Positions 35,293 through 41,405 are shown, counted from the stretch's first letter. The stretch: 42,046 bases of DNA from an uncultured Microbulbifer sp. (GCF_947498635.1 NZ_CANMKV010000038.1:1-42046); one strand, 5' to 3'. Notes: generated by a model from the sequence alone, not told the origin. Numbers and translations: made by a program.

Positions 35293-35679
35293 TTATAACG
35301 CTGATTTAATAGCATCCATTTCAGTTTCTACCAACCAATTTGGATCGATAAATCCATTTACTTCCACGAATGTACAAGCTGGACGTTGTTGTGAAAAAAA
35401 TTTTCCATGAGCCTTAGCGGATTCTTGCCATTGTGAAATATTTGTGAGCATGATACGTGTACGTATGACATCTTTAATGCTACCGCCAGCTTCTATTATG
35501 GCCTGCAGCGAGAGCTCAAGACAATATCTGGTTTGTTTGTATAAATCACCAATAAATACTGTTTTTCCGTTATCAATGGGAGCTGTTCCAGAAACCGCTA
35601 TATAGTTATCAATCCGACTAGCATGAGAAAATCCGATAGGCACTTCAAAATGAGAACCAGAGTTAACGAGCTTACGCAT
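35293..35679 (-). CDS. RidA/YjgF-family protein on an integron cassette
   Basis: A 128-residue protein of the RidA (YjgF/YER057c/UK114) superfamily. Members hydrolyse reactive enamine/imine intermediates or act as other deaminases. Visible family traits are AVSGTAPID, the long helix TRYCLELSLQAIIEAGGS, TRIMLTNI, RPACTFVEVNGFIDP with the usual arginine, and the C-terminal ETEMDAI. A ribosome binding site AAAAAGGA lies 9-10 bases before the ATG. The stop codon TAA at 35293-35295 runs into TATAAC, an R''-like attC start. This matches cassette genes, although a matching R' half is not obvious. It is the last intact gene at the distal (left) end of the array. Confidence 0.82.
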   Translation of the reverse strand: MRKLVNSGSHFEVPIGFSHASRIDNYIAVSGTAPIDNGKTVFIGDLYKQTRYCLELSLQAIIEAGGSIKDVIRTRIMLTNISQWQESAKAHGKFFSQQRPACTFVEVNGFIDPNWLVETEMDAIKSAL

Positions 35680-35710
35680 GTGAGGTGTCCTTTTTATGGG
35701 TGACTTGGAA

Positions 35711-35779
35711 CTCTAACGCCATAATAAGCCCCCGAAAGGAACGTAGTGTATAGAGGTCAGATTAATTGGTTTGCTAGCA
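35711..35779 (-). repeat. attC-like cassette recombination site (with variant R'')
   Basis: On the minus strand this site runs from GCTAGCAAACC (R'' region, with CTAGC instead of CTAAC) to GGCGTTAGAG (R' box GTTAGAG). It is about 69 bases long. It shares the string CAAACCAAT, then ATACAC and CGTTCCTTTCGG-like bases, with the attC at 36129-36206. That match suggests a common origin. Confidence 0.55.
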
Positions 35780-35995
35780 ACGATTCGAGCTTGACATCTT
35801 TCGCTGCCAGCCATTCTATAACATTTTTTTTAGAATTCTTGCAAGATATATTGGGGGCTCTTTTTTAAATTGTACAATATTTGTAGTATCAAACCATGCA
35901 CCATTTGAGATGACGCCCGTAAGCGAAAGAAGATCCGGAATATTATCAAGAGAGTTAACAGCAGTAGCTATCGCACCTCCTTCAAAAATTGACAA
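35757..35995 (-). pseudogene. frameshifted cassette gene, unknown family
   Basis: Between two attC-like sites the minus strand carries a coherent frame of about 57 codons starting near TTG 35995 (LSIFEGGAIATAVNSLDN, later FDTTNIVQFKK). It stops early right after an eight-base homopolymer (T8 on plus, 35824-35831). The adjacent frame then continues sensibly (NVIEWLAAKDVKLES, LLANQLI) to a TGA at 35757-35759 inside the attC. Removing one base of the homopolymer would restore about 79 codons. It could be a true inactivating shift, a sequencing error, or programmed slippage. No family recognised. Confidence 0.5.
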
Positions 35996-36128
35996 TATTG
36001 GTTTTGGCTATAACGACCCGAATTTTATCGATATTTATTGAGGTTTCATTTGTCTCATATGCTAAGCAAGGGGTAAGAAAAAGTCGTATAAATACGTTTA
36101 GACAAACTAATCTCTATGGATTTTTCAT

Positions 36129-36206
36129 GCTTTTAACAGCTGGCGCCTCAATTATTTTCCGAAAGGAGCGAGGTGTATTGAGATCGAATTGATTGGTTTG
36201 TTAGAC
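36129..36206 (-). repeat. attC site of the GNAT cassette
   Basis: On the minus strand it begins TCTAACAAACC (R'' TCTAAC, overlapping the GNAT stop codon) and ends GCTGTTAAAAGC (R' GTTAAAA). Internal complementary bases CTCAAT/ATTGAG support a folded stem. The stop/R'' overlap is the hallmark of integron cassettes. Confidence 0.65.
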
Positions 36207-36704
36207 TGGTTTCGGTAATTTATAGATATCTCTACTTAAGCCGTCATTGAACTTAGTCCGCCTGGTTTTGATGCCTCCTAATTTTTTTACCAAAGAGCGT
36301 GCTGCAATATTTTCATCATTCATGTAGGTTTCAACTTTATCCCATTTGAATTCATTGTACGCGTGTAATAAAACTGCTTTAGAGGCTTCTGTAGCAATAC
36401 CTTTTCCACGATTGTCAGGCGCTACCCACCATGTAAGCTCTGTAGGCCAATACCTTCCTTGCCAAAAGCCACACGTTCCAATAAAGCTATTCGTTGATTT
36501 TAATTGGATGGCCCACACACCAAAACCTAATAAATACCATGAGCCAAGATCGGCTTTCAATCTAGCCCAAACTTGTTCTTCACTGATGGGACCACCATAC
36601 ATTCTTGATGCTTCTGAATCCGTGTAGAATCGTTTGTACACATCAAAGCAATCTAAACATGGAGGGACTAATTTGAGCCGTTTTGATTCTATTGTTGGTA
36701 TCAT
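36201..36704 (-). CDS. RimJ/RimL-type GNAT acetyltransferase on an integron cassette
   Basis: A 167-residue acetyltransferase. I start at ATG 36704, preceded by AGGAAG at 5 bases and followed directly by the family opening IPTIESKRLKLVPP. The longer frame to 36743 would run into the presumed attC of the next cassette. Motif A is PDNRGKGIATEASKAVLLHAY-like, with the acetyl-CoA loop RGKGIA. The C-terminal NIAARSLVKKLGG is also typical of the RimJ/RimL/SpeG branch. Substrates may be ribosomal protein N-termini, polyamines, amino acids or an antibiotic. Acetyltransferases are frequent cassette cargo, but nothing here shows resistance. The TAA stop overlaps the attC R'' box. Confidence 0.85.
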   Translation of the reverse strand: MIPTIESKRLKLVPPCLDCFDVYKRFYTDSEASRMYGGPISEEQVWARLKADLGSWYLLGFGVWAIQLKSTNSFIGTCGFWQGRYWPTELTWWVAPDNRGKGIATEASKAVLLHAYNEFKWDKVETYMNDENIAARSLVKKLGGIKTRRTKFNDGLSRDIYKLPKPV

Positions 36705-36773
36705 ATGCTTCCTATGACAGCCTAAGGCACGAGCGTTTTTCACGTTCTGTGTATTTACGTGTAGCTACCGTAC
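36705..36773 (-). repeat. degenerate attC-like spacer
   Basis: This 69-base spacer lies where an attC is expected, between the lipoprotein stop and the GNAT start. It contains CACG/CGTG complementary segments and ends with CCTTAGGCTG, one mismatch from an R' box GTTAGGC. The R'' side is not recognisable. It may be an inactivated attC. Confidence 0.3.
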
Positions 36774-37097
36774 TTAACGAATACTAATGATTTTAACCAT
36801 GCAGTAATTGCATTGAAGTTTTGCATTAAGGTCTTGGGTTAATGGCTTTTTTATAGAGCCTGTAAATGCGCTCATGCCATCTGCAATCATGATAAATTCT
36901 GCGGCCTCGTTATACATAGACAAAACAGCGTACTCTTTCGCTCCAGCGGTTATATCTGCGGCCGTACCCTCAGAGCCTACCTCTGCAGTATTTACGCATG
37001 AAAGCGGATTCTTGGCAACGAGATTCCCTTTATTTTCGTAGTTAGTGAACTGGGAATTACCAGTGCATCCAGCTAAAAACAAAGTAAAAACTCCCAT
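36774..37097 (-). CDS. small lipoprotein, interrupted signal peptide
   Basis: The open frame from ATG 37097 encodes 107 residues with lipobox LAGC very close to the start. The signal lacks the usual basic n-region. Directly upstream in the same frame lies ATG AAT AAA TTT TGA (37112-37098) behind a good AAGGAG. A normal lipoprotein would read MNKFxMGVFTLFLAGC, with the TGA replacing a hydrophobic codon. The gene is therefore either nonsense-mutated or translated by reinitiation at TGAATG. The mature part contains three further cysteines in SCVNT and CNYC and has no recognised family. It belongs to the decaying part of the array; its attC is not clear. Confidence 0.55.
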   Translation of the reverse strand: MGVFTLFLAGCTGNSQFTNYENKGNLVAKNPLSCVNTAEVGSEGTAADITAGAKEYAVLSMYNEAAEFIMIADGMSAFTGSIKKPLTQDLNAKLQCNYCMVKIISIR

Positions 37098-37189
37098 TCA
37101 AAATTTATTCATGGATTCAATGCTCCTTGGTCAGCAAATATGTAGTTAAAGGGATGTAGTAGGCAGTCCAGTGGAGGTCTTATTTTTGG

Positions 37190-37351
37190 TCAGAACACAT
37201 TTAAACGTATTTTAATAAGTGAATTAGTCTCTAAGACTAGCGAATATATTAACATTAGGGTTATTCCTATCTGGTGAAGGCCTATGTCTGCACTATTTTC
37301 AGTAGCCCAATTTAGGTTGGCTAAAATTTTAGACAGTGTTTTCTTATCCAT
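37190..37351 (-). CDS. possible 53-residue cassette protein
   Basis: An ATG at 37351 opens 53 codons starting MDKKTLSKILANLNWATEN, followed by a hydrophobic helix (IGITLMLIYSLVL) and a basic end. The composition is protein-like and the coding strand matches the array. Directly downstream the minus strand reads GACCTCCACTGGACTGCC, resembling the central part of an attC. No strong ribosome binding site is present. It may be a real small gene or a truncated one. Confidence 0.35.
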   Translation of the reverse strand: MDKKTLSKILANLNWATENSADIGLHQIGITLMLIYSLVLETNSLIKIRLNVF

Positions 37352-37467
37352 GGCGACCCGTATGAAATTCGCCCGGCCTAGGGTATCCCGCGGAGTTCCG
37401 AAGTAAACGACTTTTGCTTATATGGATTTTCTGGATACGCCTTACACCGAATATTGCTGGTGCTAGA

Positions 37468-37743
37468 CTACAAATTTAACTTTCTGTCTTTACCCAGAAT
37501 TAGATCATAAAGGAGTTGATCTTTAAATGTTTGATTCTTTCGCGCTTCATCATATTTCCTTTGCTCTAACATCTGAGCTCGAGGTGTTTTTCCTAGGTTT
37601 TGGATGGCCTGGTTGCTACTAGGAATAGCGATATATGAATCGTCAGACCAAAGATCAGCATACAGTAGATCCTCTTGACTCGCACATCCAACTCCACATA
37701 TAACTATGGATAGAGTCATTGTAAAAATAAATTTCTTAATCAT
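37468..37743 (-). CDS. small lipoprotein on a cassette
   Basis: A 91-residue protein with a standard lipoprotein signal: MIKKF, hydrophobic stretch to residue 16, lipobox GVGC with Cys20. The mature part is 70 residues, polar and charged, with a glutamine/lysine-rich helix (AQMLEQRKYDEARKNQ) and no recognisable family. The ribosome binding site is weak (TAAGG at a distance). The stop TAG is followed by TCTAGC, similar to the variant R'' of the attC at 35711, but the rest of an attC cannot be traced. Upstream a good attC (37767-37866) marks the boundary with the next cassette. Confidence 0.6.
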   Translation of the reverse strand: MIKKFIFTMTLSIVICGVGCASQEDLLYADLWSDDSYIAIPSSNQAIQNLGKTPRAQMLEQRKYDEARKNQTFKDQLLYDLILGKDRKLNL

Positions 37744-37766
37744 CGTCGTTCTGATACCTTAAGTGA

Positions 37767-37866
37767 ACCGTAACGCCCATAATTCAGGCGAGTGAAGCGA
37801 GGCCAGCCCATTCATTTTGTGAGCGACATGTGAAAATATTTTTTGTGTGAATTAAAAGCGTTGGAA
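37767..37866 (-). repeat. attC site (about 100 bp)
   Basis: On the minus strand it starts with TCCAACGC (R'' TCCAAC) and ends with GGGCGTTACGG (R' GTTACGG). CGCTTTTAATTC near the R'' side pairs with GAATTATGGGCG near the R' side, giving the required imperfect hairpin. The length falls in the normal attC range. Confidence 0.65.
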
Positions 37867-37883
37867 ATATATACTTCTTGGGC

Positions 37884-38117
37884 TTATTTTTTTGGGGGGA
37901 GTTTAGAAAATAAGATCAGTGCTAATCCAACCAAAAACGCAGCTGCTGCTTGGTACCCAGATCCTTTCGATGGAACAATTTTATAAAAAATATTCGGCTC
38001 GCGATCTGTGAATAGATCAAGAATATACTGCCATACACTAACTGGGAGAAAGCCTAGTAAATAGAGGGCCGTATAAACGATACACAAAATTCCAAGCCAA
38101 AAAGAAAGCTTCTTCAT
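37884..38117 (-). CDS. small two-helix membrane protein on a cassette
   Basis: A 77-residue membrane protein. The start at ATG 38117 (MKKLSFWLG) is preferred: the longer frame to 38162 runs through the attC R' box. Two hydrophobic helices are clear, about residues 5-23 and 55-70, separated by a loop with DLFTDREPNIFYKIVPSKG. The C-terminus is lysine-rich, suggesting a cytoplasmic tail. No family is recognised; small membrane proteins of this kind are common unknown cargo of chromosomal integrons. An attC follows about 20 bases after the stop. Confidence 0.6.
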   Translation of the reverse strand: MKKLSFWLGILCIVYTALYLLGFLPVSVWQYILDLFTDREPNIFYKIVPSKGSGYQAAAAFLVGLALILFSKLPPKK

Positions 38118-38140
38118 TAATTTATACCTAACTTGGGTGC

Positions 38141-38211
38141 GTAACGCCTCCCATACGGGCACGCGTAAATATGTCCGAGCAGTTTTGTTGTGTTGCGACG
38201 GGTTATACTAT
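38141..38211 (-). repeat. attC site of the frameshifted cassette
   Basis: On the minus strand it begins AGTATAACCCG (R'' TATAAC, overlapping the stop of the broken gene) and ends GGAGGCGTTACGC (R' GTTACGC). The inner part contains CTCGG and CCCGTATGGG elements able to pair imperfectly. About 71 bp. Confidence 0.6.
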
Positions 38212-38466
38212 TCACCACCCCAAGTTATAACATCCTTCCACTCATTACGGGCTTTCAAATTTTCACATCGTATTAATGACAAGCCGTCGCCAATCGATAC
38301 AACAAAGCAAAGTTGTGCTACAGAATCGACTTGGTATAAAATTATATTTGAACCTTTGAATCATAACTTTCCCAATACATCCCATAATTTCCCTTACTCA
38401 CCTCACCTCACCTGCAAGGCTAGGACAGGAAATGCTAACTAATATGAGGGCTAATAATTTTTTCAT
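38208..38466 (-). pseudogene. cassette gene for a small exported protein, broken by two short duplications
   Basis: The ATG at 38466, with AAGGAATATAAG before it, opens a signal peptide (KKLLALILVSISCPSLAG). The frame then stops. Two tandem duplications explain the damage: GGTGA present three times (plus strand 38398-38412) and an 8-base duplication TTTGAACC-TTTGAA (38347-38360). Deleting one 5-base unit and the 8-base copy joins three frames into one protein of about 80 residues, reading SKGNYGMYWESYDS, then NIILYQVDSVAQLCFVV, and ending WKDVITWGGE. The reconstructed stop TAG overlaps the attC R'' box exactly as in intact cassettes, which strongly supports the reconstruction. Family unknown; exported. 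Confidence 0.65.
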
Positions 38467-38483
38467 CTTATATTCCTTTTGAT

Positions 38484-38693
38484 TTAACGACCAACGCTGG
38501 GGCGGGCTTGTAGCTGCGCTGCAGCGGAAAGGTTGTTACGGCCCCGTAGGGGCGATAGTTTCTTAGTATTCACAAAGACAACATAAGTAGAAATAGACGG
38601 TCCATGTGGATATGGATAGAGAACGGTACCCTTTGGAAGAGCTCCAATTGCAATAGGGGCCTCTTCTAACACCAGTGGCTGTGTGAGCGTCAC
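38484..38693 (-). CDS. 69-residue cassette protein, start overlaps the preceding micro-gene
   Basis: A GTG at 38693 overlaps the TGA of the upstream 28-residue frame (GTGA) and follows AAGGAG at 9 bases, so translation is well supported. The protein begins TLTQPLVLEEAPIAIG and contains GALPKGTVLYPYPHGP and YVVFVNTKKL, a beta-rich core. The last 20 or so residues are encoded by the attC itself, so the C-terminus may be a by-product of insertion. No family recognised. Together with the upstream micro-gene it forms a two-gene cassette. Confidence 0.45.
   Translation of the reverse strand: MTLTQPLVLEEAPIAIGALPKGTVLYPYPHGPSISTYVVFVNTKKLSPLRGRNNLSAAAQLQARPSVGR
38487..38541 (-). repeat. attC-like site inside the end of the 38484 frame
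   Basis: On the minus strand it begins CCGTAACAACC and ends CCCAGCGTTGGTCG (R' GTTGGTC), with a central CTGCAGCGCAG. It is about 55 bp, short for an attC but with the expected layout. The gene 38484-38693 reads through it. Confidence 0.5.
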
Positions 38694-38776
38694 AGAATCA
38701 TTCTCCTTACTCCAAGAACTCCTACACCAAAACCGACCATAATCAATATTGCTGCCACTAGAAACCGAATTATCAC
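38690..38776 (-). CDS. 28-residue single-helix membrane micro-protein
   Basis: A GTG at 38776, directly after the attC R'-like GCGTTGAA, opens 28 codons with a continuous hydrophobic helix (FLVAAILIMVGFGVGVLG) between basic ends. It stops at a TGA that overlaps the GTG start of the next gene. The stop-start overlap suggests translational coupling. No ribosome binding site is obvious for the first start. Function unknown. Confidence 0.35.
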   Translation of the reverse strand: MIIRFLVAAILIMVGFGVGVLGVRRMIL

Positions 38777-38909
38777 TTCAACGCCCTGTACATACAACGC
38801 TGCGCACAGCCTCGGAAAATTATGGATGCTTTATGCACGATAATAGAAGCGCAGCGACCGGGCAAAAAGTGCGCAAAGTTGGCCGTCGGCTACAGCGCAT
38901 TGTTAGCTC
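38777..38909 (-). repeat. long attC site of the hydrolase cassette (about 130 bp)
   Basis: On the minus strand it begins GCTAACAATGCGCTGTAGCC (R'' GCTAAC, overlapping the hydrolase stop). It ends with GGCTGTGCGCAGCGTTGTATG and GGGCGTTGAAG, either of which may be the R' side. The strings ACAATGCGCTG and CAGCGTTGT are near-complementary. The length resembles the long attC sites of Vibrio-type integrons. Confidence 0.65.
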
Positions 38910-39628
38910 GCGGTGCCCCTGTGGGCCGCGATTTCTTTAAAAATTCGATTGAACTCCGAAAGTTCTTTGTCTTCAGCTAGTTCAATATGGCTCGCTTGGG
39001 GGGAAACGCGAATTTCCGACCTGGGCAATTTCCCTGCTAAATCTCGAATGCTCTCAATAGGAGCATTTTCATCTTCCTCTCCGTGATGGATGTACACGAC
39101 TGGTGAACGCTGAAATTCGATTGACTCCCACGAACCAAGAAGAACTTTAAAATCAGACCACGCACCATGAGCCAATTCTTCTGAAAGGCCCAATGACGTG
39201 AGGTAGTCAATAGCTGACCTATAGCTATTATTTCGGAAAAATTCTAAGAGCTTTAATGTAGGTGGCGATTTTACCTTCTCGACAAAGATACTAGGAGTAC
39301 CCATAGATGCTAAAAGATAGCAAGAATGAACGACATCAAAATAGGTGGTAGAGAAGTGAATCGCGAATGGGCCACCTCCGCTTCCACCAATTACATGGCA
39401 TATATTGATTTTATTTTTTTCTAAATACGCTCTCGTCTTATCTGTACACTTGGAGAATGAGGGAGCAGAATCAAATTCGTCGTACCATGGACGGGTAGGA
39501 CAAATTAGCCGAATACCAAATTGAATCGCGAGGTTTGAAAACTCCTGACCAGAATCACCTTTCTGTGGAGTTCCCGTGAAGAGAACAACTGGTACACCGC
39601 CGGAGTCACCAAATTCATGGACGTTCAT
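38903..39628 (-). CDS. alpha/beta-fold hydrolase on an integron cassette
   Basis: A 241-residue cytoplasmic serine hydrolase (no signal peptide). The nucleophile elbow is GGSGGG with Ser83. The acid is probably Asp in HGEEDENAP, and the histidine is in QASHIELAED. VVLFTGTP forms the oxyanion region. Similar proteins include haloalkane-dehalogenase-like and esterase-type enzymes; substrate unknown. AAGGAATAAAG precedes the ATG. The TAA stop overlaps the GCTAAC attC R'' box, confirming cassette identity. The coding region is among the longest in the visible array. Confidence 0.82.
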   Translation of the reverse strand: MNVHEFGDSGGVPVVLFTGTPQKGDSGQEFSNLAIQFGIRLICPTRPWYDEFDSAPSFSKCTDKTRAYLEKNKINICHVIGGSGGGPFAIHFSTTYFDVVHSCYLLASMGTPSIFVEKVKSPPTLKLLEFFRNNSYRSAIDYLTSLGLSEELAHGAWSDFKVLLGSWESIEFQRSPVVYIHHGEEDENAPIESIRDLAGKLPRSEIRVSPQASHIELAEDKELSEFNRIFKEIAAHRGTAS

Positions 39629-39635
39629 CTTTATT

Positions 39636-39718
39636 CCTTAAGAGTGCTAGCGCGTAGCGAGTCCAGTGGAGGCCGCGCTTTTCACGGCCGGAATGGTGCT
39701 AGAGTGGCTTGTTATGTT
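39636..39718 (-). repeat. attC-like site of the DUF4303 cassette, degenerate R' side
   Basis: On the minus strand it begins GAACATAACAAGCC (R'' CATAAC, overlapping the gene end). It continues with GGCCGTGAAAAGCGCGGCC and CTCCACTGGACTCGC, the kind of central arms seen in many attC sites. The expected GTTATG-like R' box is replaced by CTCTTAAGG. It may be recombination-deficient. Confidence 0.5.
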
Positions 39719-40170
39719 CATGACCAAACTAACCCTACCTCAGACGTCTCAGTTGAGCAGCAAAACATCAAGTTACACCCATGGCTACTCTGCAGCTTTA
39801 TTAAATCTCGCATCTCCTCGATAGCTTTAACCATTTCCTGATAAAACTCAGGATTCTTTGGCTTACGAGGAACATCTACTTCTGATGCATTAACAAGTGC
39901 AAAATCACCAACCATTAAGCTCCTACCACTGATGGCATTCCATGATGCTGCAGATTCTATATCTCCATCATCTACCGCTCTCATAAATCGCTCATTAGAA
40001 AATTTATTACTAGACATAACAGCTCGCAATGAAGACTCAACTGTGTCAATGCATACCGTTGCCACATGCGACTCATGGTCATGACACAAAGCAAAGGTAT
40101 ATATATCTAATTCACGAGTTTTGGCCTTTCTAAGCCCTTCATAGATTATTTTTTTAAATTCTTCTCTCAT
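39718..40170 (-). CDS. DUF4303-like protein on an integron cassette
   Basis: A 150-residue soluble protein. I start at ATG 40170 (MREEFKK); three more codons to a GTG are possible. The segment ELDIYTFALCHDHESHVATVCIDT is typical of DUF4303 proteins (YxFALyhD...VsVcvdT). The C-terminal half has EFYQEMVKAIEEMRDLIK, an amphipathic helix. Family members occur near polymorphic toxin genes and have been suggested as immunity-like proteins; no toxin is visible here, so this is only a lead. The TGA stop abuts the attC R'' CATAAC. Upstream lies the intron-interrupted attC. Confidence 0.65.
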   Translation of the reverse strand: MREEFKKIIYEGLRKAKTRELDIYTFALCHDHESHVATVCIDTVESSLRAVMSSNKFSNERFMRAVDDGDIESAASWNAISGRSLMVGDFALVNASEVDVPRKPKNPEFYQEMVKAIEEMRDLIKLQSSHGCNLMFCCSTETSEVGLVWS

Positions 40171-40190
40171 AATTACCACAGGCTAAAAAA

Positions 40191-40260
40191 CATAACGCCT
40201 AAAGCACCTGCGTCAAAACTAAAGCGAAGCGGCGGTTTTGACGTCGGGTGCCTTTACTTG
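40191..40260 (-). repeat. attC interrupted by a group II intron (larger part)
   Basis: Together with 40968-40974 this rebuilds a canonical attC on the minus strand: CCCATAAC (R'' CATAAC), AAGTAAAGGCACCCGACG, an internal GTCAAAAC / GTTTTGAC stem, then GCAGGTGCTTTAGGCGTTATG (R' GTTATG). The intron sits exactly at the R'' box, between CTTG and TTATGGG on the plus strand. Confidence 0.85.
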
Positions 40261-40666
40261 GTACGCCCAGCATGGGCGTGAACTAATGGGGTGAGAGTCC
40301 CCTGTAGGTGGATCACCATTTAATGGGTTCCATTAAATGCTAACTACTAGCGAATGGCAACTGCAATACCGCGAGGTCTTGTGGGGAGGAAGCCGCTAGC
40401 AAAACTACGAGCTGACGAACAGAAACATCCTATAAGGCTTAGCCTGGAGGCGAGGTGGCCAAGGACACCGAAGCCATGTGATCTAACGGGTAGAGTAAAT
40501 GATGCAGTTGTGTAGTGAAAGTTCACGTTCTTATCTGGGGAGATCTGTTTAGTTTGCTGCTGTGAAACTGTCAGCGTGGCCGCTGACTCATAAGTAGGCC
40601 CAACCCGCTAGCCACCATCGCGGGGGTAAACAAAAATGGTGGGACACAGCAGCGCCTCGGTCAGTA

Positions 40667-40726
40667 ATGGTCAAGGTGATTAAACAGAAGTCAGCCGACG
40701 GCATAGTAGCCAAATGCCAAGATTAA
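40667..40726 (+). pseudogene. 19-codon remnant of the intron-encoded reverse transcriptase
   Basis: ATG at 40667 opens MVKVIKQKSADGIVAKCQD and then TAA. The string KQKSA(D/E)xIV closely resembles the first residues of maturases of related introns, where it precedes the reverse transcriptase domain. The following 170 bases before domain V contain no YADD or other polymerase motif in any frame, so the enzyme has been deleted. Confidence 0.5.
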
Positions 40727-40898
40727 TACCTTGGACAGGGTGAAGGCCTGAACCCAAAATCCACGAGTTAAAAGACAGGGCTAGCCTACTGATATGTTTC
40801 CAGTCGGATAAGTTGAGGTAGCGCACTGCCATGATACTCAACTCAAATGAAGAGCTGCTCGACGCTATCGTTGGGTAGAGATTCATTACGGATAGGGA

Positions 40899-40930
40899 AC
40901 CGCCCATTGCGGACCCGCACGATGGGTGGT
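40899..40930 (+). ncRNA. catalytic domain V of the group II intron
   Basis: The hairpin pairs ACCGCCCAT with ATGGGTGGT (one G-U pair), then a CG bulge, then TGCGG with CCGCA around a short loop. The CGC at 40901-40903 occupies the catalytic-triad position; class IIC introns use CGC rather than AGC. The structure is intact, so the RNA may still be able to splice. Confidence 0.8.
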
Positions 40931-40967
40931 GTGGGGGCCGGTAGCTAAAAACTACCGGCTACCCGAT

Positions 40968-41324
40968 TTATGGGTTGCCCCACTTGCTTAAAATATTGTC
41001 GAGCGCTTTAACAACCTTCTCGCGCTTAACGCCCTTATTTATACCCTTTGGCAACTTCGAGTACCACGGGTGCCAATAATGTTCTAAATCATGGCCTTCT
41101 TCTCGAGTAGAAGTGTGTACAGACTTTAAAAAGTATTCTTTGCATTCTTGTACTTGATAAGTGCTCGCAAACTGAAAAGTGAAATTACATACATCCGCAA
41201 AATAGACCCATTTTTCAATTAGATTATCTCTTGAAGCATCAACAGGAACACCACCCTCATTTCGAGTACTCATATAATCGATGTGCTTTTTTGGGTCTGC
41301 GATTTCTCGCCATACTCTACTCAT
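40968..41324 (-). CDS. 118-residue cassette protein, unknown function
   Basis: A soluble protein with no signal peptide, rich in aromatic and charged residues: NLIEKWVYFADVCNFTFQF, CKEYFLKSVHTSTREEGHDLEHYWHPWYSKLP and a basic C-terminal helix. No enzyme motif is recognisable. The histidine/tryptophan-rich centre (HDLEHYWHPWY) might bind a metal. The ATG follows only AAAAAATA with no clear ribosome binding site. The stop codon (rc of TTA at 40968-40970) is shared with the attC R'' box and abuts the intron 3' end, so insertion left the gene unaltered. Confidence 0.65.
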   Translation of the reverse strand: MSRVWREIADPKKHIDYMSTRNEGGVPVDASRDNLIEKWVYFADVCNFTFQFASTYQVQECKEYFLKSVHTSTREEGHDLEHYWHPWYSKLPKGINKGVKREKVVKALDNILSKWGNP

Positions 41325-41334
41325 TATTTTTTAA

Positions 41335-41402
41335 CCCATAACGCCAAGCTCACCCGCGGAGGCGCGATAGCGCCGGAGTCGGGTGCAGCTTTTTGTTAGG
41401 TT
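41335..41402 (-). repeat. canonical attC site (about 68 bp)
   Basis: On the minus strand it runs CCTAACAAAAAGCTGCACCC (R'' CCTAAC), then GACTCCGGCGC TATC GCGCC, then GGGTGAGCTTGGCGTTATG (R' GTTATG). L'' GCTGCACCC and L' GGGTGAGC are complementary with the usual asymmetry. It is the clearest attC in the window. Confidence 0.85.
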
Positions 41403-41405
41403 ACT

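Larger units (their letters stand above)
40261..40967 (+). mobile_element. group II intron (attC-targeting, IIC-like) lacking its reverse transcriptase
   Basis: A 707-bp group II intron on the plus strand, opposite to all cassette genes. The 5' end is GTACGCCC (consensus GUGYG-like), followed by GGGGTGAGAGTCCCC, GAGGAAGCC and GACGAACAGAAAC, all familiar from bacterial group II ribozymes of the GTGCGCCC type. Domain V (40899-40930) has stem ACCGCCCAT/ATGGGTGGT, inner stem TGCGG/CCGCA, a two-base CG bulge and a CGC triad as in class IIC. Domain VI is GCCGGTAG/CTACCGGC, with a candidate branch A seven bases from the AT end. No reverse transcriptase fits in 707 bp; only a 19-codon stub remains. 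Excision would rejoin an intact attC. Confidence 0.88.

Noticed and set aside
37098..37100. TGA read as selenocysteine in the lipoprotein signal
   Set aside because: It falls in a signal peptide, no SECIS-like hairpin follows, and no selenoprotein family fits; nonsense mutation or reinitiation is simpler.
38137..38442. 101-codon plus-strand frame in the array
   Set aside because: Antisense to the reconstructed exported protein and crossing an attC; opposite to every cassette gene.
40680..40907. 75-codon minus-strand frame inside the intron
   Set aside because: Lies across domains IV-V of the group II intron on the antisense strand; structural RNA explains the sequence.
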